A stretch of 64,000 nt of DNA. Source: RAM1 sp050247515. Lineage in GTDB: Bacteria > Pseudomonadota > Gammaproteobacteria > Burkholderiales > Burkholderiaceae_C. The DNA is taken from contig JBFWUB010000007.1 of NCBI GenBank assembly GCA_050247515.1, positions 1-64,000 of the forward strand, in the 5' to 3' direction. Shown here piece after piece: positions 11,253 to 18,625 of this stretch; the stretch's first letter is position 1; the number at the start of each line of letters is the position of its first letter. The notes below the pieces were generated by a model. That model was given only the letters and a program-made list of their open reading frames with translations, was not told where the DNA came from and did not search any database. The position numbers were made by a program, and so were the translations under genes.

Positions 11253-12161
11253 ATGAACTACCCCGCCAAAGTCAAGCTCGTGGACGTCGGCCCGCGCGAC
11301 GGCCTGCAAAACGAAAAGCAGCCCGTGCCGGCCGAAGTCAAGATCGGCCTGGTGCACCGCCTGCAGGACGCCGGGTTGAAGGAAATCGAAGTCACCAGCT
11401 TCGTCAGCCCCAAGTGGGTGCCGCAGATGGCCGACAACGCCGAGGTCATGGCCGGCATCAGCCGCAAGCCGGGCGTGCGCTACTCGGTGCTGACGCCCAA
11501 CATGAAGGGCTTCGAGGCGGCGGTGTCCAGCAAGCCGGATGAAATCGTGGTGTTCGGCGCCGCCAGCGAAGCCTTCAGCCAGAAAAACATCAACTGCTCC
11601 ATCGCCGAAAGCATCGAGCGGTTTGCGCCGGTGGTACAGGCCGCGCGCGACAAGGGCATCTACGTGCGCGGCGCCATTTCCACCGCCGTGGGCTGCCCGT
11701 ATGAGGGCGAGATCGCGCCCGAGCGGGTGGAGCTGGTGGCCAGGCTCATGAAGCAGATCGGTGTGCAGCACGTGGGCGTGGCCGACACCATTGGCGTGGG
11801 CACACCGCTGAAGGTGCAACGTGCCATGGAGGCGGCGCTCAGGCACTACGACATCAACGACGTATCGGGCCATTTCCACGACACCTATGGTCAGGCCCTG
11901 GGCAACACGCTGGCCACGCTGGAGATGGGCGTGTGGCAGTACGACACTTCGTGCGCCGGCCTGGGCGGCTGCCCGTATGCCAAAGGTGCCACCGGCAACG
12001 TGGCGACCGAAGACGTGGTGTACATGCTGCACGGCATGGGCATAGAAACCGGCGTTGACCTGGACCGCCTGATCGACGCGGGCAAATACATCAGCGACCA
12101 CCTGGGCCGCAAGCCCAATTCGCGCGCGTCCACCGCCATCCTCAACAAGCGGGCCGGCTGA
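11253..12161 (+). CDS. liuE: Hydroxymethylglutaryl-CoA lyase
   Basis: 302 residues, the family's usual length. Cleaves HMG-CoA to acetoacetate and acetyl-CoA, the last step of leucine degradation. It begins KVKLVDVGPRDGLQNEKQ, the metal-binding entry of the TIM barrel, and contains the lyase signature around GLGGCPYAKGATGNVATED with the active-site cysteine at 240. The start at 11253 is preceded by AAAAAGGA (11235-11242). It completes the carboxylase, hydratase and lyase part of the pathway in this operon. Confidence 0.95.
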   Translation: MNYPAKVKLVDVGPRDGLQNEKQPVPAEVKIGLVHRLQDAGLKEIEVTSFVSPKWVPQMADNAEVMAGISRKPGVRYSVLTPNMKGFEAAVSSKPDEIVVFGAASEAFSQKNINCSIAESIERFAPVVQAARDKGIYVRGAISTAVGCPYEGEIAPERVELVARLMKQIGVQHVGVADTIGVGTPLKVQRAMEAALRHYDINDVSGHFHDTYGQALGNTLATLEMGVWQYDTSCAGLGGCPYAKGATGNVATEDVVYMLHGMGIETGVDLDRLIDAGKYISDHLGRKPNSRASTAILNKRAG

Positions 12162-12167
12162 CGCGCC

Positions 12168-12977
12168 ATGCGATTCATCCCGGCACCGGGACACCTGGCC
12201 GCGCATGCGCTGGGGGTGACGGTGCTGCGCACGGTGCAGGCACGGCCCGTGAACACACCGGCCCATGCGCTGGCGATCTTCACGCTGGTCCACCGTGGCG
12301 TGCTCCATGGCGCGGCACAAAGCGCCCACGCCGGCGCGCTGCTGGGGCAGGGCAGCGCAGCGACGGCGCGCGTCGTCGTGGCCGGGCCCGGCACCGTGTG
12401 CGCCAGCCTGCTGTGCCGTGCCAGCGTGCTGCCGCTGCTCAGTGGCGAGCCGGCCTCGCAGTTTTCGGGCGGCCCGCTGCCGCCCGCGCTGCTGGGGCTG
12501 GAAGCGGACGCTTTGCAGGACCAGTTGGGCAACGCCCCGTCCGACGCAGCGCTGGCGGCGGCACTGTTTGGCCAGCTCAGTCGCGCGTTGGATGCCGCCC
12601 GACCGCCGCGCAGCAGCGCCGTGCGTTTTACGGCTGCCCTGGCGGGCTGGGCGGCGGGTTCCCCGTCGCGCCAGCCAGAGGGCTGGGCCGAGCGCCAGTG
12701 GCAGCGTGCCTGCCAGGCCGAGCTGGGCGTGACGCCCGTGCTGCTGCAGCGGCTGGCGCGCCTGCATGCCAGCGTGCGCATGCGCCTGGCCGACGGTGCC
12801 GAGCCGCTGTCGCAGCATGCGTTGCGCGCCGGCTTTTTTGACCAGGCGCACATGGCGCGCGAATACCGGCTGCTGGCCGGCGCCGCGCCGCGTGAAAGCC
12901 TGGCACGGGCGGCGGATGCCGCCACCGGTATGGCGCTGGGCGCCAGCCAGCTGGCGCCGCGGTTCTTCGCGCGCTGA
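12168..12977 (+). CDS. AraC-like regulator, divergent N-terminal domain
   Basis: 269 residues, 6 bases after liuE on the same strand. The C-terminal third resembles one half of an AraC-type DNA-binding domain (VTPVLLQRLARLHASVRM, then QHALRAGFFDQAHMAREYRL). The N-terminal part (MRFIPAPGHLAAHALGVTVL) resembles the cupin-like sensor domains of AraC regulators with a DUF6597-like start. The helix-turn-helix is shorter and more degenerate than in the regulator at 2284. It may co-regulate the operon; this is inference. Confidence 0.65.
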   Translation: MRFIPAPGHLAAHALGVTVLRTVQARPVNTPAHALAIFTLVHRGVLHGAAQSAHAGALLGQGSAATARVVVAGPGTVCASLLCRASVLPLLSGEPASQFSGGPLPPALLGLEADALQDQLGNAPSDAALAAALFGQLSRALDAARPPRSSAVRFTAALAGWAAGSPSRQPEGWAERQWQRACQAELGVTPVLLQRLARLHASVRMRLADGAEPLSQHALRAGFFDQAHMAREYRLLAGAAPRESLARAADAATGMALGASQLAPRFFAR

Positions 12978-13033
12978 GCGCTTTGTCGGATTTTTCCAAG
13001 ACGCATGGCCGCTGCGTCCCTACCATCGCGGCC

Positions 13034-13468
13034 ATGAACAACGTGATCGAAGAAAGCATCCATGTGGCGGCGCCGGCCAGCGCTGTTTATGCCGTCTGGG
13101 CTGACGTTCCGAACTGGCCGCAATGGGACCCGGATACGCGTCGCGCGTCGCTGGACGGTCCGCTGGCCGTGGGTGCCCGGGGTCGACTCACGCCGCGCAA
13201 GGGCTTCACCGTGGCCATGCGGGTGGTGCAGGCCGAGCCGGGCCGGCATTTCACCGTGGAATGCCCGGTCCTGGGCAGCGTGATGCGCTTTGAGCATGTG
13301 CTGCGCCCGCAGGACGGCGGTGTGCAGGTGACGCACCGTGTGTCATTCCACGGCTGGCTGGCCGGCTGGCTGCACCGCAGTGTCGGCCAGGACGTGCGTC
13401 GCGGACTGCCGGTGACCTTGCGCGGGCTGAAGGCCCGGGTGGAGCAGGGGGCGATGGCTGGCGCTTAA
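13034..13468 (+). CDS. SRPBCC-family (START-like) protein
   Basis: 144 residues with the typical start of polyketide cyclase/START-like proteins, IEESIHVAAPASAVYAVWAD then VPNWPQWDPDTR. This fold makes a hydrophobic cavity for a small ligand; the substrate cannot be told. The ATG at 13034 is chosen because an earlier in-frame start at 12983 adds residues without family resemblance. Followed after 10 bases by the YbaK-like gene. Confidence 0.82.
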   Translation: MNNVIEESIHVAAPASAVYAVWADVPNWPQWDPDTRRASLDGPLAVGARGRLTPRKGFTVAMRVVQAEPGRHFTVECPVLGSVMRFEHVLRPQDGGVQVTHRVSFHGWLAGWLHRSVGQDVRRGLPVTLRGLKARVEQGAMAGA

Positions 13469-13478
13469 GATCGGTGGC

Positions 13479-13979
13479 ATGTGTGGAGCTGAACTGACAT
13501 CCCTGCCCGAGAGCATGCAGCGCGTGGCCCGCGTGCTGCAGGACAAGGGCCATCCCCATTCCCCCGTGATGCTGGACGACGCCGCGCGCACCGCGCAGCA
13601 GGCGGCCGACGCTTTGGGCGTAGCCGTGGGCCAGATTGCCAAGAGCATCATCTTTCGCCGCAAGTCCGACGACGCGGCGGTGCTGGTCATCACCTCGGGC
13701 GACCGGCGGGTGGACGAGAAAAAGGTGGATGCGCTGGTGGGCAAAACCGGCCGTGCCGACGCCGAGTTCGTCCGCAGCAAGACCGGCTATGCCATCGGCG
13801 GCGTACCGCCCCTGGCCCATGCCACGCCGCCGGTGACGCTGATCGACCAGGACCTGCTGCGCTTTGATGAGGTGTGGGCGGCGGCCGGCCACCCGCACGG
13901 CGTGTTCCGGCTGCGCCCGCAGGACCTGGCCGCGCTGACCGGCGCGCCCGTGGCCGACGTGGTGCAGGTCAGCGCATGA
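13479..13979 (+). CDS. YbaK/EbsC-family aminoacyl-tRNA deacylase-like protein
   Basis: 166 residues of the YbaK/ProX-like editing domain, which removes wrongly attached amino acids from tRNA in trans (for example Cys from tRNA-Pro). Seen: the RTAQQAADALGV segment, IAKSIIFRRKSDD, the SGDRRVDEKKV stretch with the conserved lysine, and the GYAIGGVPPLAHA loop. Family position cannot be refined to YbaK, ProXp-ala or a generic member. Its TGA overlaps the next ATG (ATGA), so the three following small genes form a coupled set. Confidence 0.85.
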   Translation: MCGAELTSLPESMQRVARVLQDKGHPHSPVMLDDAARTAQQAADALGVAVGQIAKSIIFRRKSDDAAVLVITSGDRRVDEKKVDALVGKTGRADAEFVRSKTGYAIGGVPPLAHATPPVTLIDQDLLRFDEVWAAAGHPHGVFRLRPQDLAALTGAPVADVVQVSA

Positions 13980-14221
13980 CGCAGCCTTACAGCGCCGTCG
14001 TACTCACGCGCCTGGCCGCCCAGGTGCGCCAGGACGCGCTGGACGGTGAGGTGGGTGTGCCGTCGCCCTGCGTGTCGGTGTGCCGCATGGACCCGCACAC
14101 GCAGCACTGCCTGGGCTGCCTGCGCACACTGGACGAAATTGCGGCCTGGAGCCGCATGGACGACGCGGGCAAGCGTGGCGTATGGGCCTTGATCGAACAG
14201 CGCCTGGAGACTGCAGCATGA
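13976..14221 (+). CDS. DUF1289 small cysteine-rich protein
   Basis: 81 residues. The family hallmark is intact: PSPCVSVCRMDPHTQHCLGC followed by LRTLDEIAAWSRM, four cysteines that could bind a metal or iron-sulfur cluster. DUF1289 proteins have no established function. Both ends overlap neighbours by four bases (ATGA), with the YbaK-like gene upstream and the isomerase downstream, suggesting translational coupling. Confidence 0.88.
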   Translation: MTQPYSAVVLTRLAAQVRQDALDGEVGVPSPCVSVCRMDPHTQHCLGCLRTLDEIAAWSRMDDAGKRGVWALIEQRLETAA

Positions 14222-14883
14222 AACACATCACCTGCTGGCTGGACTTCATCTCGCCCTATGCGTACCTGGCCTTCGAGAAGCTGCCCGAGGCCCTGCAGGG
14301 CCTGAGCTACAGCATGGACTACAGGCCCGTGCTGTTTGCCGGACTGCTCAAGCACCACGGCCAGCTGGGCCCGGCGGAGATCGCGGCCAAGCGCGACTGG
14401 ACCTACCGGCAGGTGCTGTGGCAGGCCCACAGCCACGGTGTGACGATGCAGATGCCTGCCGCGCACCCGTTCAACCCGCTGGGGCTGCTGCGCCTGGCGC
14501 TGGCCTGCGGTGATGCGTCAGGCCGGGCGAACCGCTATGTGTGCGAAACGGTGCTGCGCCATGTGTGGCGTGGCGGTGCCGATGCCGCTGACCCGGCGCG
14601 GCTGCAGGCGCTGGCCGCGCAGTTGCAGCCCGCGCAGGACCCGGCGAGCGAAGCCGTGAAAGCGCGGCTCAAGGCCAACACCGACGAGGCCATTGCCCAG
14701 GGCCTTTTCGGTGTGCCCACCTTTGCGGTGGACGACAGGCTGTTCTGGGGCTTTGATGCACTGCCGATGCTGCGCGCTTACCTTGCCGGCGACGGCTGGT
14801 TTGCAGACCAGTGGCACGGCGCAACGGCGCGTCCTGCCGCGGCGACCCGCATCGTGAAAACAGACCCAAGGGTTTCACCCTAG
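14218..14883 (+). CDS. 2-hydroxychromene-2-carboxylate isomerase-like (DsbA-fold) protein
   Basis: 221 residues with a thioredoxin/glutathione-transferase-kappa-like fold. WLDFISPYAYLAFEKL at the start, HPFNPLGLLRLALA in the middle and GVPTFAVDDRLFWGFDALPM near the end are typical of the HCCA isomerase/DsbA-like family. There is no CxxC redox motif, as expected for isomerase-type members. The true substrate is unknown; no naphthalene-pathway genes are nearby. The start overlaps the preceding stop (ATGA). Confidence 0.85.
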   Translation: MKHITCWLDFISPYAYLAFEKLPEALQGLSYSMDYRPVLFAGLLKHHGQLGPAEIAAKRDWTYRQVLWQAHSHGVTMQMPAAHPFNPLGLLRLALACGDASGRANRYVCETVLRHVWRGGADAADPARLQALAAQLQPAQDPASEAVKARLKANTDEAIAQGLFGVPTFAVDDRLFWGFDALPMLRAYLAGDGWFADQWHGATARPAAATRIVKTDPRVSP

Positions 14884-14908
14884 TCTGTCAGAAACGCATC
14901 AGTTTGGC

Positions 14909-15000
14909 GCAAGCCCCTGTTGGTTTCGCGTCAGAGCAGGGTCAGAGCCATCTCCAAGAATTCATGCAAGCCTCCGCGTCGGGGGCTTGCAACCTTTTTT
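14909..15000 (+). promoter_or_regulatory. Candidate attenuator leader of the symporter gene
   Basis: The leader contains a terminator-type hairpin (14966-14990) plus T6 (14995-15000) that ends only 13 bases before the ATG at 15014. A copy of the hairpin's 5' arm, GCAAGCCCC at 14909-14917, is perfectly complementary to the 3' arm GGGGCTTGC (14982-14990). Two mutually exclusive pairings are thus possible, as in attenuators and riboswitches. No known ligand-binding motif is recognised. Whether transcripts start upstream of 14909 is unknown. Confidence 0.45.
14966..15000 (+). terminator. Rho-independent terminator-like hairpin
   Basis: An 11-base-pair stem, GCAAGCCTCCG (14966-14976) against CGGGGGCTTGC (14980-14990), with one T-G wobble and a 3-base loop, followed by AACC and six T residues. 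It could end transcription of the small-gene operon reading from 13034-14883. The T-run touches the GGAGA ribosome-binding site of the next gene. Confidence 0.7.
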
Positions 15001-15013
15001 GGAGACAAAAACC

Positions 15014-16672
15014 ATGTCAACAACAGCCGCCCCCCGGCCGATGTCGCCCGAAGAGAAGAAAGTGATCTTCGCTTCGTCGCTCGGCACCGTATTCGAGTGG
15101 TACGACTTCTACCTGTACGGCTCGCTCGCCGCCATCATTGCCAAGCAGTTCTTCAGCGGGCTGGACGCGGGCTCCGCCTTCATCTTCGCGCTGCTGGCAT
15201 TCGCCGCGGGCTTCATCGTGCGCCCGTTTGGCGCGATCTTCTTCGGCCGCCTGGGCGACATGATCGGGCGCAAGTACACGTTCCTGGTCACCATCCTGAT
15301 CATGGGCCTGTCCACCTTCATCGTGGGCATCCTGCCCACCTACGCCAGCATCGGCGTGGCGGCGCCGATCATCCTGATCGCGCTGCGCCTGCTGCAGGGC
15401 CTGGCGCTGGGCGGTGAATACGGAGGCGCAGCCACCTACGTGGCCGAGCATGCGCCGCATGGCAAGCGCGGCGCCTACACAGCCTGGATCCAGACCACTG
15501 CCACGCTGGGCCTGTTCCTGTCGCTGCTGGTGATCCTGGGCACGCGCACCGCGCTGGGCGAGGCTGCCTTCTCCGACTGGGGCTGGCGCATTCCGTTCAT
15601 CGTCTCCATCGCGCTGCTGGCGATCTCTGTGTGGATCCGCCTGAGCATGAACGAATCACCCGCCTTCCAGAAGATGAAGGCCGAGGGCAAGACCTCCAAG
15701 GCGCCGCTGACCGAATCATTCGGCCAGTGGAAGAACCTGAAGATCGTGATCCTGGCGCTGGTGGGCCTGACGGCTGGCCAGGCCGTGGTGTGGTATTCGG
15801 GCCAGTTCTACGCGCTGTTCTTCATGACGCAGGCGCTGAAGGTGGACAACGCCACCGCCAACCTCATGGTGGCTGCTTCGCTTTTGATCGGCACGCCGTT
15901 CTTCATCGTGTTTGGCGCCCTGTCTGACAGGATCGGCCGCAAGCCCATCATCATGGCGGGCTGCCTGCTGGCCGTGCTGACCTACTTCCCGGTGTTTGGC
16001 GCGCTGACCAAGGCCGCCAACCCCGACCTGGCTGCCGCGCAGGCCAAGAACCAGGTGATCATTGCCGCCGACCCGGCCGAGTGCTCCTTCCAGTTCAACC
16101 CGACCGGCACCGTCAAGTTCACCAGCTCGTGCGACATCGCCAAGCAGGTGCTGGCCGGCGCCTCGGTAAGCTATGAAAACGCCGCCGCCCCCGCCGGCAC
16201 GCCCGCCACCATCAAGATCGGCGAGACGGTGATCCCCTCCTACAGCAGCAAGGGCATCCCGGCGGATGAGGCGAAGAAGAAGGACGCCGAGTTCAAGAAG
16301 GCGGTGGCCGACACGCTGAAGGCTGCCGGTTACCCGAGCAAGGCCGACCCGGCCAAGATGAACAAGCTGCTGGTCATCGTCATCCTGACCTACCTGGTGA
16401 TCCTGGTGACCATGGTGTACGGCCCGATCGCCGCGATGCTGGTGGAAATGTTCCCCACGCGCATCCGCTACACGTCCATGAGCCTGCCGTACCACATCGG
16501 CAACGGCTGGTTCGGCGGCCTGCTGCCCACCACCGCGTTCGCCATCGTGGCGCAGACCGGCAACATGTACAACGGCCTGTGGTACCCGATCATCATCGCC
16601 GGCATGACCTTCGTCATTGGCACCTTGTTCATCAAGGAAACCAAGGATGTAGACATCTACGCAAAGGATTGA
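15014..16672 (+). CDS. MHS-family (ProP/KgtP-like) metabolite:H+ symporter
   Basis: 552 residues, 12 predicted membrane helices. Major-facilitator signatures are clear: GRLGDMIGRKYTF in the first cytoplasmic loop, LGGEYGGAATYVAEHAP in helix 5, and ALSDRIGRKPIIM after helix 8. The family imports organic acids, betaines or similar compounds with protons; the substrate is not predictable. Unlike most relatives of about 430-450 residues, it has a hydrophilic insertion of roughly 110 residues (about 335-448) between helices 9 and 10, expected to be periplasmic, with cysteines at 357 and 373. The start at 15014 has GGAGA at 15001-15005. Confidence 0.9.
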   Translation: MSTTAAPRPMSPEEKKVIFASSLGTVFEWYDFYLYGSLAAIIAKQFFSGLDAGSAFIFALLAFAAGFIVRPFGAIFFGRLGDMIGRKYTFLVTILIMGLSTFIVGILPTYASIGVAAPIILIALRLLQGLALGGEYGGAATYVAEHAPHGKRGAYTAWIQTTATLGLFLSLLVILGTRTALGEAAFSDWGWRIPFIVSIALLAISVWIRLSMNESPAFQKMKAEGKTSKAPLTESFGQWKNLKIVILALVGLTAGQAVVWYSGQFYALFFMTQALKVDNATANLMVAASLLIGTPFFIVFGALSDRIGRKPIIMAGCLLAVLTYFPVFGALTKAANPDLAAAQAKNQVIIAADPAECSFQFNPTGTVKFTSSCDIAKQVLAGASVSYENAAAPAGTPATIKIGETVIPSYSSKGIPADEAKKKDAEFKKAVADTLKAAGYPSKADPAKMNKLLVIVILTYLVILVTMVYGPIAAMLVEMFPTRIRYTSMSLPYHIGNGWFGGLLPTTAFAIVAQTGNMYNGLWYPIIIAGMTFVIGTLFIKETKDVDIYAKD

Positions 16673-16676
16673 CGCC

Positions 16677-16755
16677 CACCCCCGAGGCGCCCGCGGCGCC
16701 TCCCCCTCAAGGGGGCGCCACCAGCGGCCCGGCGAAGCCGGTTCCGCGGTGGCAC
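16677..16755. repeat. REP-like multi-hairpin intergenic element
   Basis: Three dyads in a row: GGCGC/GCGCC (16686-16700), CCCCC-TCAA-GGGGG (16702-16715), and a larger cruciform with GCCACC/GGTGGC and GCGG/CCGC arms around an inner CCGGC-GAA-GCCGG (16717-16753). This layout is like extragenic palindromic repeats I recall as common after genes in Comamonadaceae. It lies just after the symporter stop and may stabilise or end its mRNA. Confidence 0.6.
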
Positions 16756-16832
16756 TGGAAGGGAATAAAAGCACGTTTGCTCAAGGGCCTGCCTGGCGGG
16801 CTCTTTGTTGAACGACCTACCGGAGACATCTC

Positions 16833-16988
16833 ATGTGGAAACTTGCTGTCGGCTTTGCCGTGTTCGCCGCCATTTCGCTGTTCGTCATCATGCAGGCGGG
16901 TGACAAGGTGGACATGACGGGTGAAAAGCACGGCGCCGAAGCCGTGCATGCGCCTGCACCCGCCGCTGCTGCCAGCACGGCGAAGTAG
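16833..16988 (+). CDS. Small single-pass membrane protein (51 residues)
   Basis: A short frame starting ATG at 16833 with a CGGAGAC ribosome-binding site at 16821-16827. It encodes MWKLAVGFAVFAAISLFVIM as a single N-terminal membrane helix, then a short charged stretch (QAGDKVDMTGEKHGAEAV) and an Ala/Pro-rich tail. I have an impression that similar mini-proteins follow MHS symporters in related genomes, so it may be an accessory subunit; this is not proven by the sequence. Codon use is normal for the genome. No known domain. Confidence 0.7.
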   Translation: MWKLAVGFAVFAAISLFVIMQAGDKVDMTGEKHGAEAVHAPAPAAAASTAK

Positions 16989-17005
16989 TCGCGGCTGGCG
17001 TCTGG

Positions 17006-17353
17006 TCAGGCGGCCTGGGCCCGCTGAAGTGCGCGCGGCGGCACCCAGCCCTCAAACGACGGAGCCAATGCCTGGATGCGGCGTACAGCCTCGGGTTCGC
17101 CATGCGAAAACGACACCACCTGGTACAGCTCGCAGCGAAGCAGCCACAGGTCTTGCGCGGAACGCGCTGCGTTCACACAGCGGCGCACACGTGGCAGGGC
17201 AGGGCCCTGGCAGTCCTGGAGCAGGGCAAGGTTGCGCTGGCGGATTTCTTCCAGGTCAAGGGGACACATGCCGGTTGGCGTGGTGCCTGCCGGCGTTTGC
17301 CAGCCCAGCAACCGGGCCAGTACCGGGTGGGAGTGTGACCATTCCGCAGGCAT
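17006..17353 (-). CDS. Conserved hypothetical protein, 115 residues
   Basis: Lies 15 bases downstream of the binding-protein gene on the same strand, so probably its operon partner. Soluble, without signal peptide or metal motif; Leu- and Arg-rich helices (LDLEEIRQRNLALLQDC, AQDLWLLRCELYQVVSF, EPEAVRRIQALAPSFEGW). I do not recognise a named family, though the DLWLLR-ELYQ-SFSHGE-A--RI-AL--FEG pattern looks like a conserved family of small betaproteobacterial proteins. Function unknown. Confidence 0.6.
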   Translation of the reverse strand: MPAEWSHSHPVLARLLGWQTPAGTTPTGMCPLDLEEIRQRNLALLQDCQGPALPRVRRCVNAARSAQDLWLLRCELYQVVSFSHGEPEAVRRIQALAPSFEGWVPPRALQRAQAA

Positions 17354-17368
17354 GGCAGTGGCCGCGGT

Positions 17369-18481
17369 TCAGCGCAGGAAGCGCCCGTCGTTGCCGATGA
17401 TGGACAGGTCGGCAAAGTCCAGCCCCGTGTGGTCATTGGCGCTGAAGCTCACCTCCAGCCCGCCGAGGTCGAACTTGCGCAAGCCGTCCAGCGCCACCAG
17501 CAGCTTCTCGCGGCTGGGCTTGGGGCCGGCCAGGCGCAGGCCCTCCACCAGGACTTTGGCGGCGGCGTAGCCCTCCAGCATGGCGGGGCTGAGTTCGGTG
17601 ATGTTCCGGGCACGGGCCAGCTCCTGCGCCTCCTTGACCATTGAATAGGCAATCGAGCGTTCATACGGGAACACCTGCGTGACGATCACGCCGCGCCGGT
17701 GGTCGCCCAGGCTCTTGATGAAGCCGCTGGATGCGTTGTTGGACAACGTCACCACCTGCGCGGCCGAGCCAGCGGCGCGCAGGTCGCGGATGCCATCGGC
17801 CACCGCGTTGCCCGAGCCGATCCACAGGATGGCCTGGGCTTGCGCGGCCACGACGGGCGGCACGATGCGTGTGTAGTCGGGCTTGCTGCGGTCCGCCGCG
17901 ATCACCGCAACCGGCTTGAGCCGGGCTTTGGCAAAGCCTTTGCCGGCACCCTCCAGGCCGTCCTTGCCGAACGAGTCGTCCGCATGGACGACGGCGATAC
18001 GCTGTATGCCCAGTGTGTGCAGATGCTCAATGGCTTTTTCCGCCTCGCGCTGGTAGGTGGAGCGCACGTTGAAGATGTGGCGGCGCACCGGCTGGTGCAG
18101 CACCATGGCACCGGTCGACGGGCCCACCAGCGCGACACCGTTTCTCTCCAGCAGCGGGATCACCGCCTCGGTGTGGGGTGTGCCGCGGGTGAGGAACAGG
18201 GCCGACACGTTTTTCTCTTCAATGAGCTGCCGGGCATTCTCGGCGGCGTTCTTAGGATCAAACCTGTCGTCCAGGGAGATCAGCTCGATCTTCTGGCCGT
18301 GTACACCGCCACGCGCATTGACGGTATCAATCCACAACCGGGCGCCATCCGTGGTCTCCTTCACGCCGGCGGCTACCGGGCCCGAAAACCCGGCCGTCTG
18401 GCCGATCAGGATCTGCGCGTGGCTGGCGCCCATCAGGGCGGCCAGCAGCAAGCCGGCCAGCGGCTGGGTGAGTAACTTCAT
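17369..18481 (-). CDS. Periplasmic branched-chain-amino-acid-type ABC substrate-binding protein
   Basis: 370 residues with a clear signal peptide (MKLLTQPLAGLLLAALMGASHA) and the fold of LivJ-like receptors: ILIGQTAGFSGPVAAGVKET at the mature start, IELISLDDRFDPKNAAENAR, and ALFLTRGTPHTEAVIPLLER. No permease or ATPase genes are adjacent, so it is an orphan receptor for an unknown ligand. It resembles the second orphan receptor at 47994-49136; both have the DGARLWID/QQLAIDEIN then DDxFDxK pattern, suggesting paralogues. Divergent from uvrA. Confidence 0.88.
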   Translation of the reverse strand: MKLLTQPLAGLLLAALMGASHAQILIGQTAGFSGPVAAGVKETTDGARLWIDTVNARGGVHGQKIELISLDDRFDPKNAAENARQLIEEKNVSALFLTRGTPHTEAVIPLLERNGVALVGPSTGAMVLHQPVRRHIFNVRSTYQREAEKAIEHLHTLGIQRIAVVHADDSFGKDGLEGAGKGFAKARLKPVAVIAADRSKPDYTRIVPPVVAAQAQAILWIGSGNAVADGIRDLRAAGSAAQVVTLSNNASSGFIKSLGDHRRGVIVTQVFPYERSIAYSMVKEAQELARARNITELSPAMLEGYAAAKVLVEGLRLAGPKPSREKLLVALDGLRKFDLGGLEVSFSANDHTGLDFADLSIIGNDGRFLR

Positions 18482-18625
18482 CGCTTGTCTCCGTCAGTTT
18501 TATGACAGCAAGTCTAGGCGCCGGATCCGGCAGTACCAGTGTGGGAATTACGTTGTGGATACCCACATGACAGGAACTGGCAGCGCAGCGTCCCTAGAAT
18601 GTTTGGCCTCACCCAGAAAGCAGCC

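Noticed and set aside
18482..18625. LexA-type SOS box before uvrA
   Set aside because: I looked for CTG-N10-CAG on both strands in the divergent gap and found no acceptable match; only a TGTGGG/CCCACA dyad of unknown meaning.
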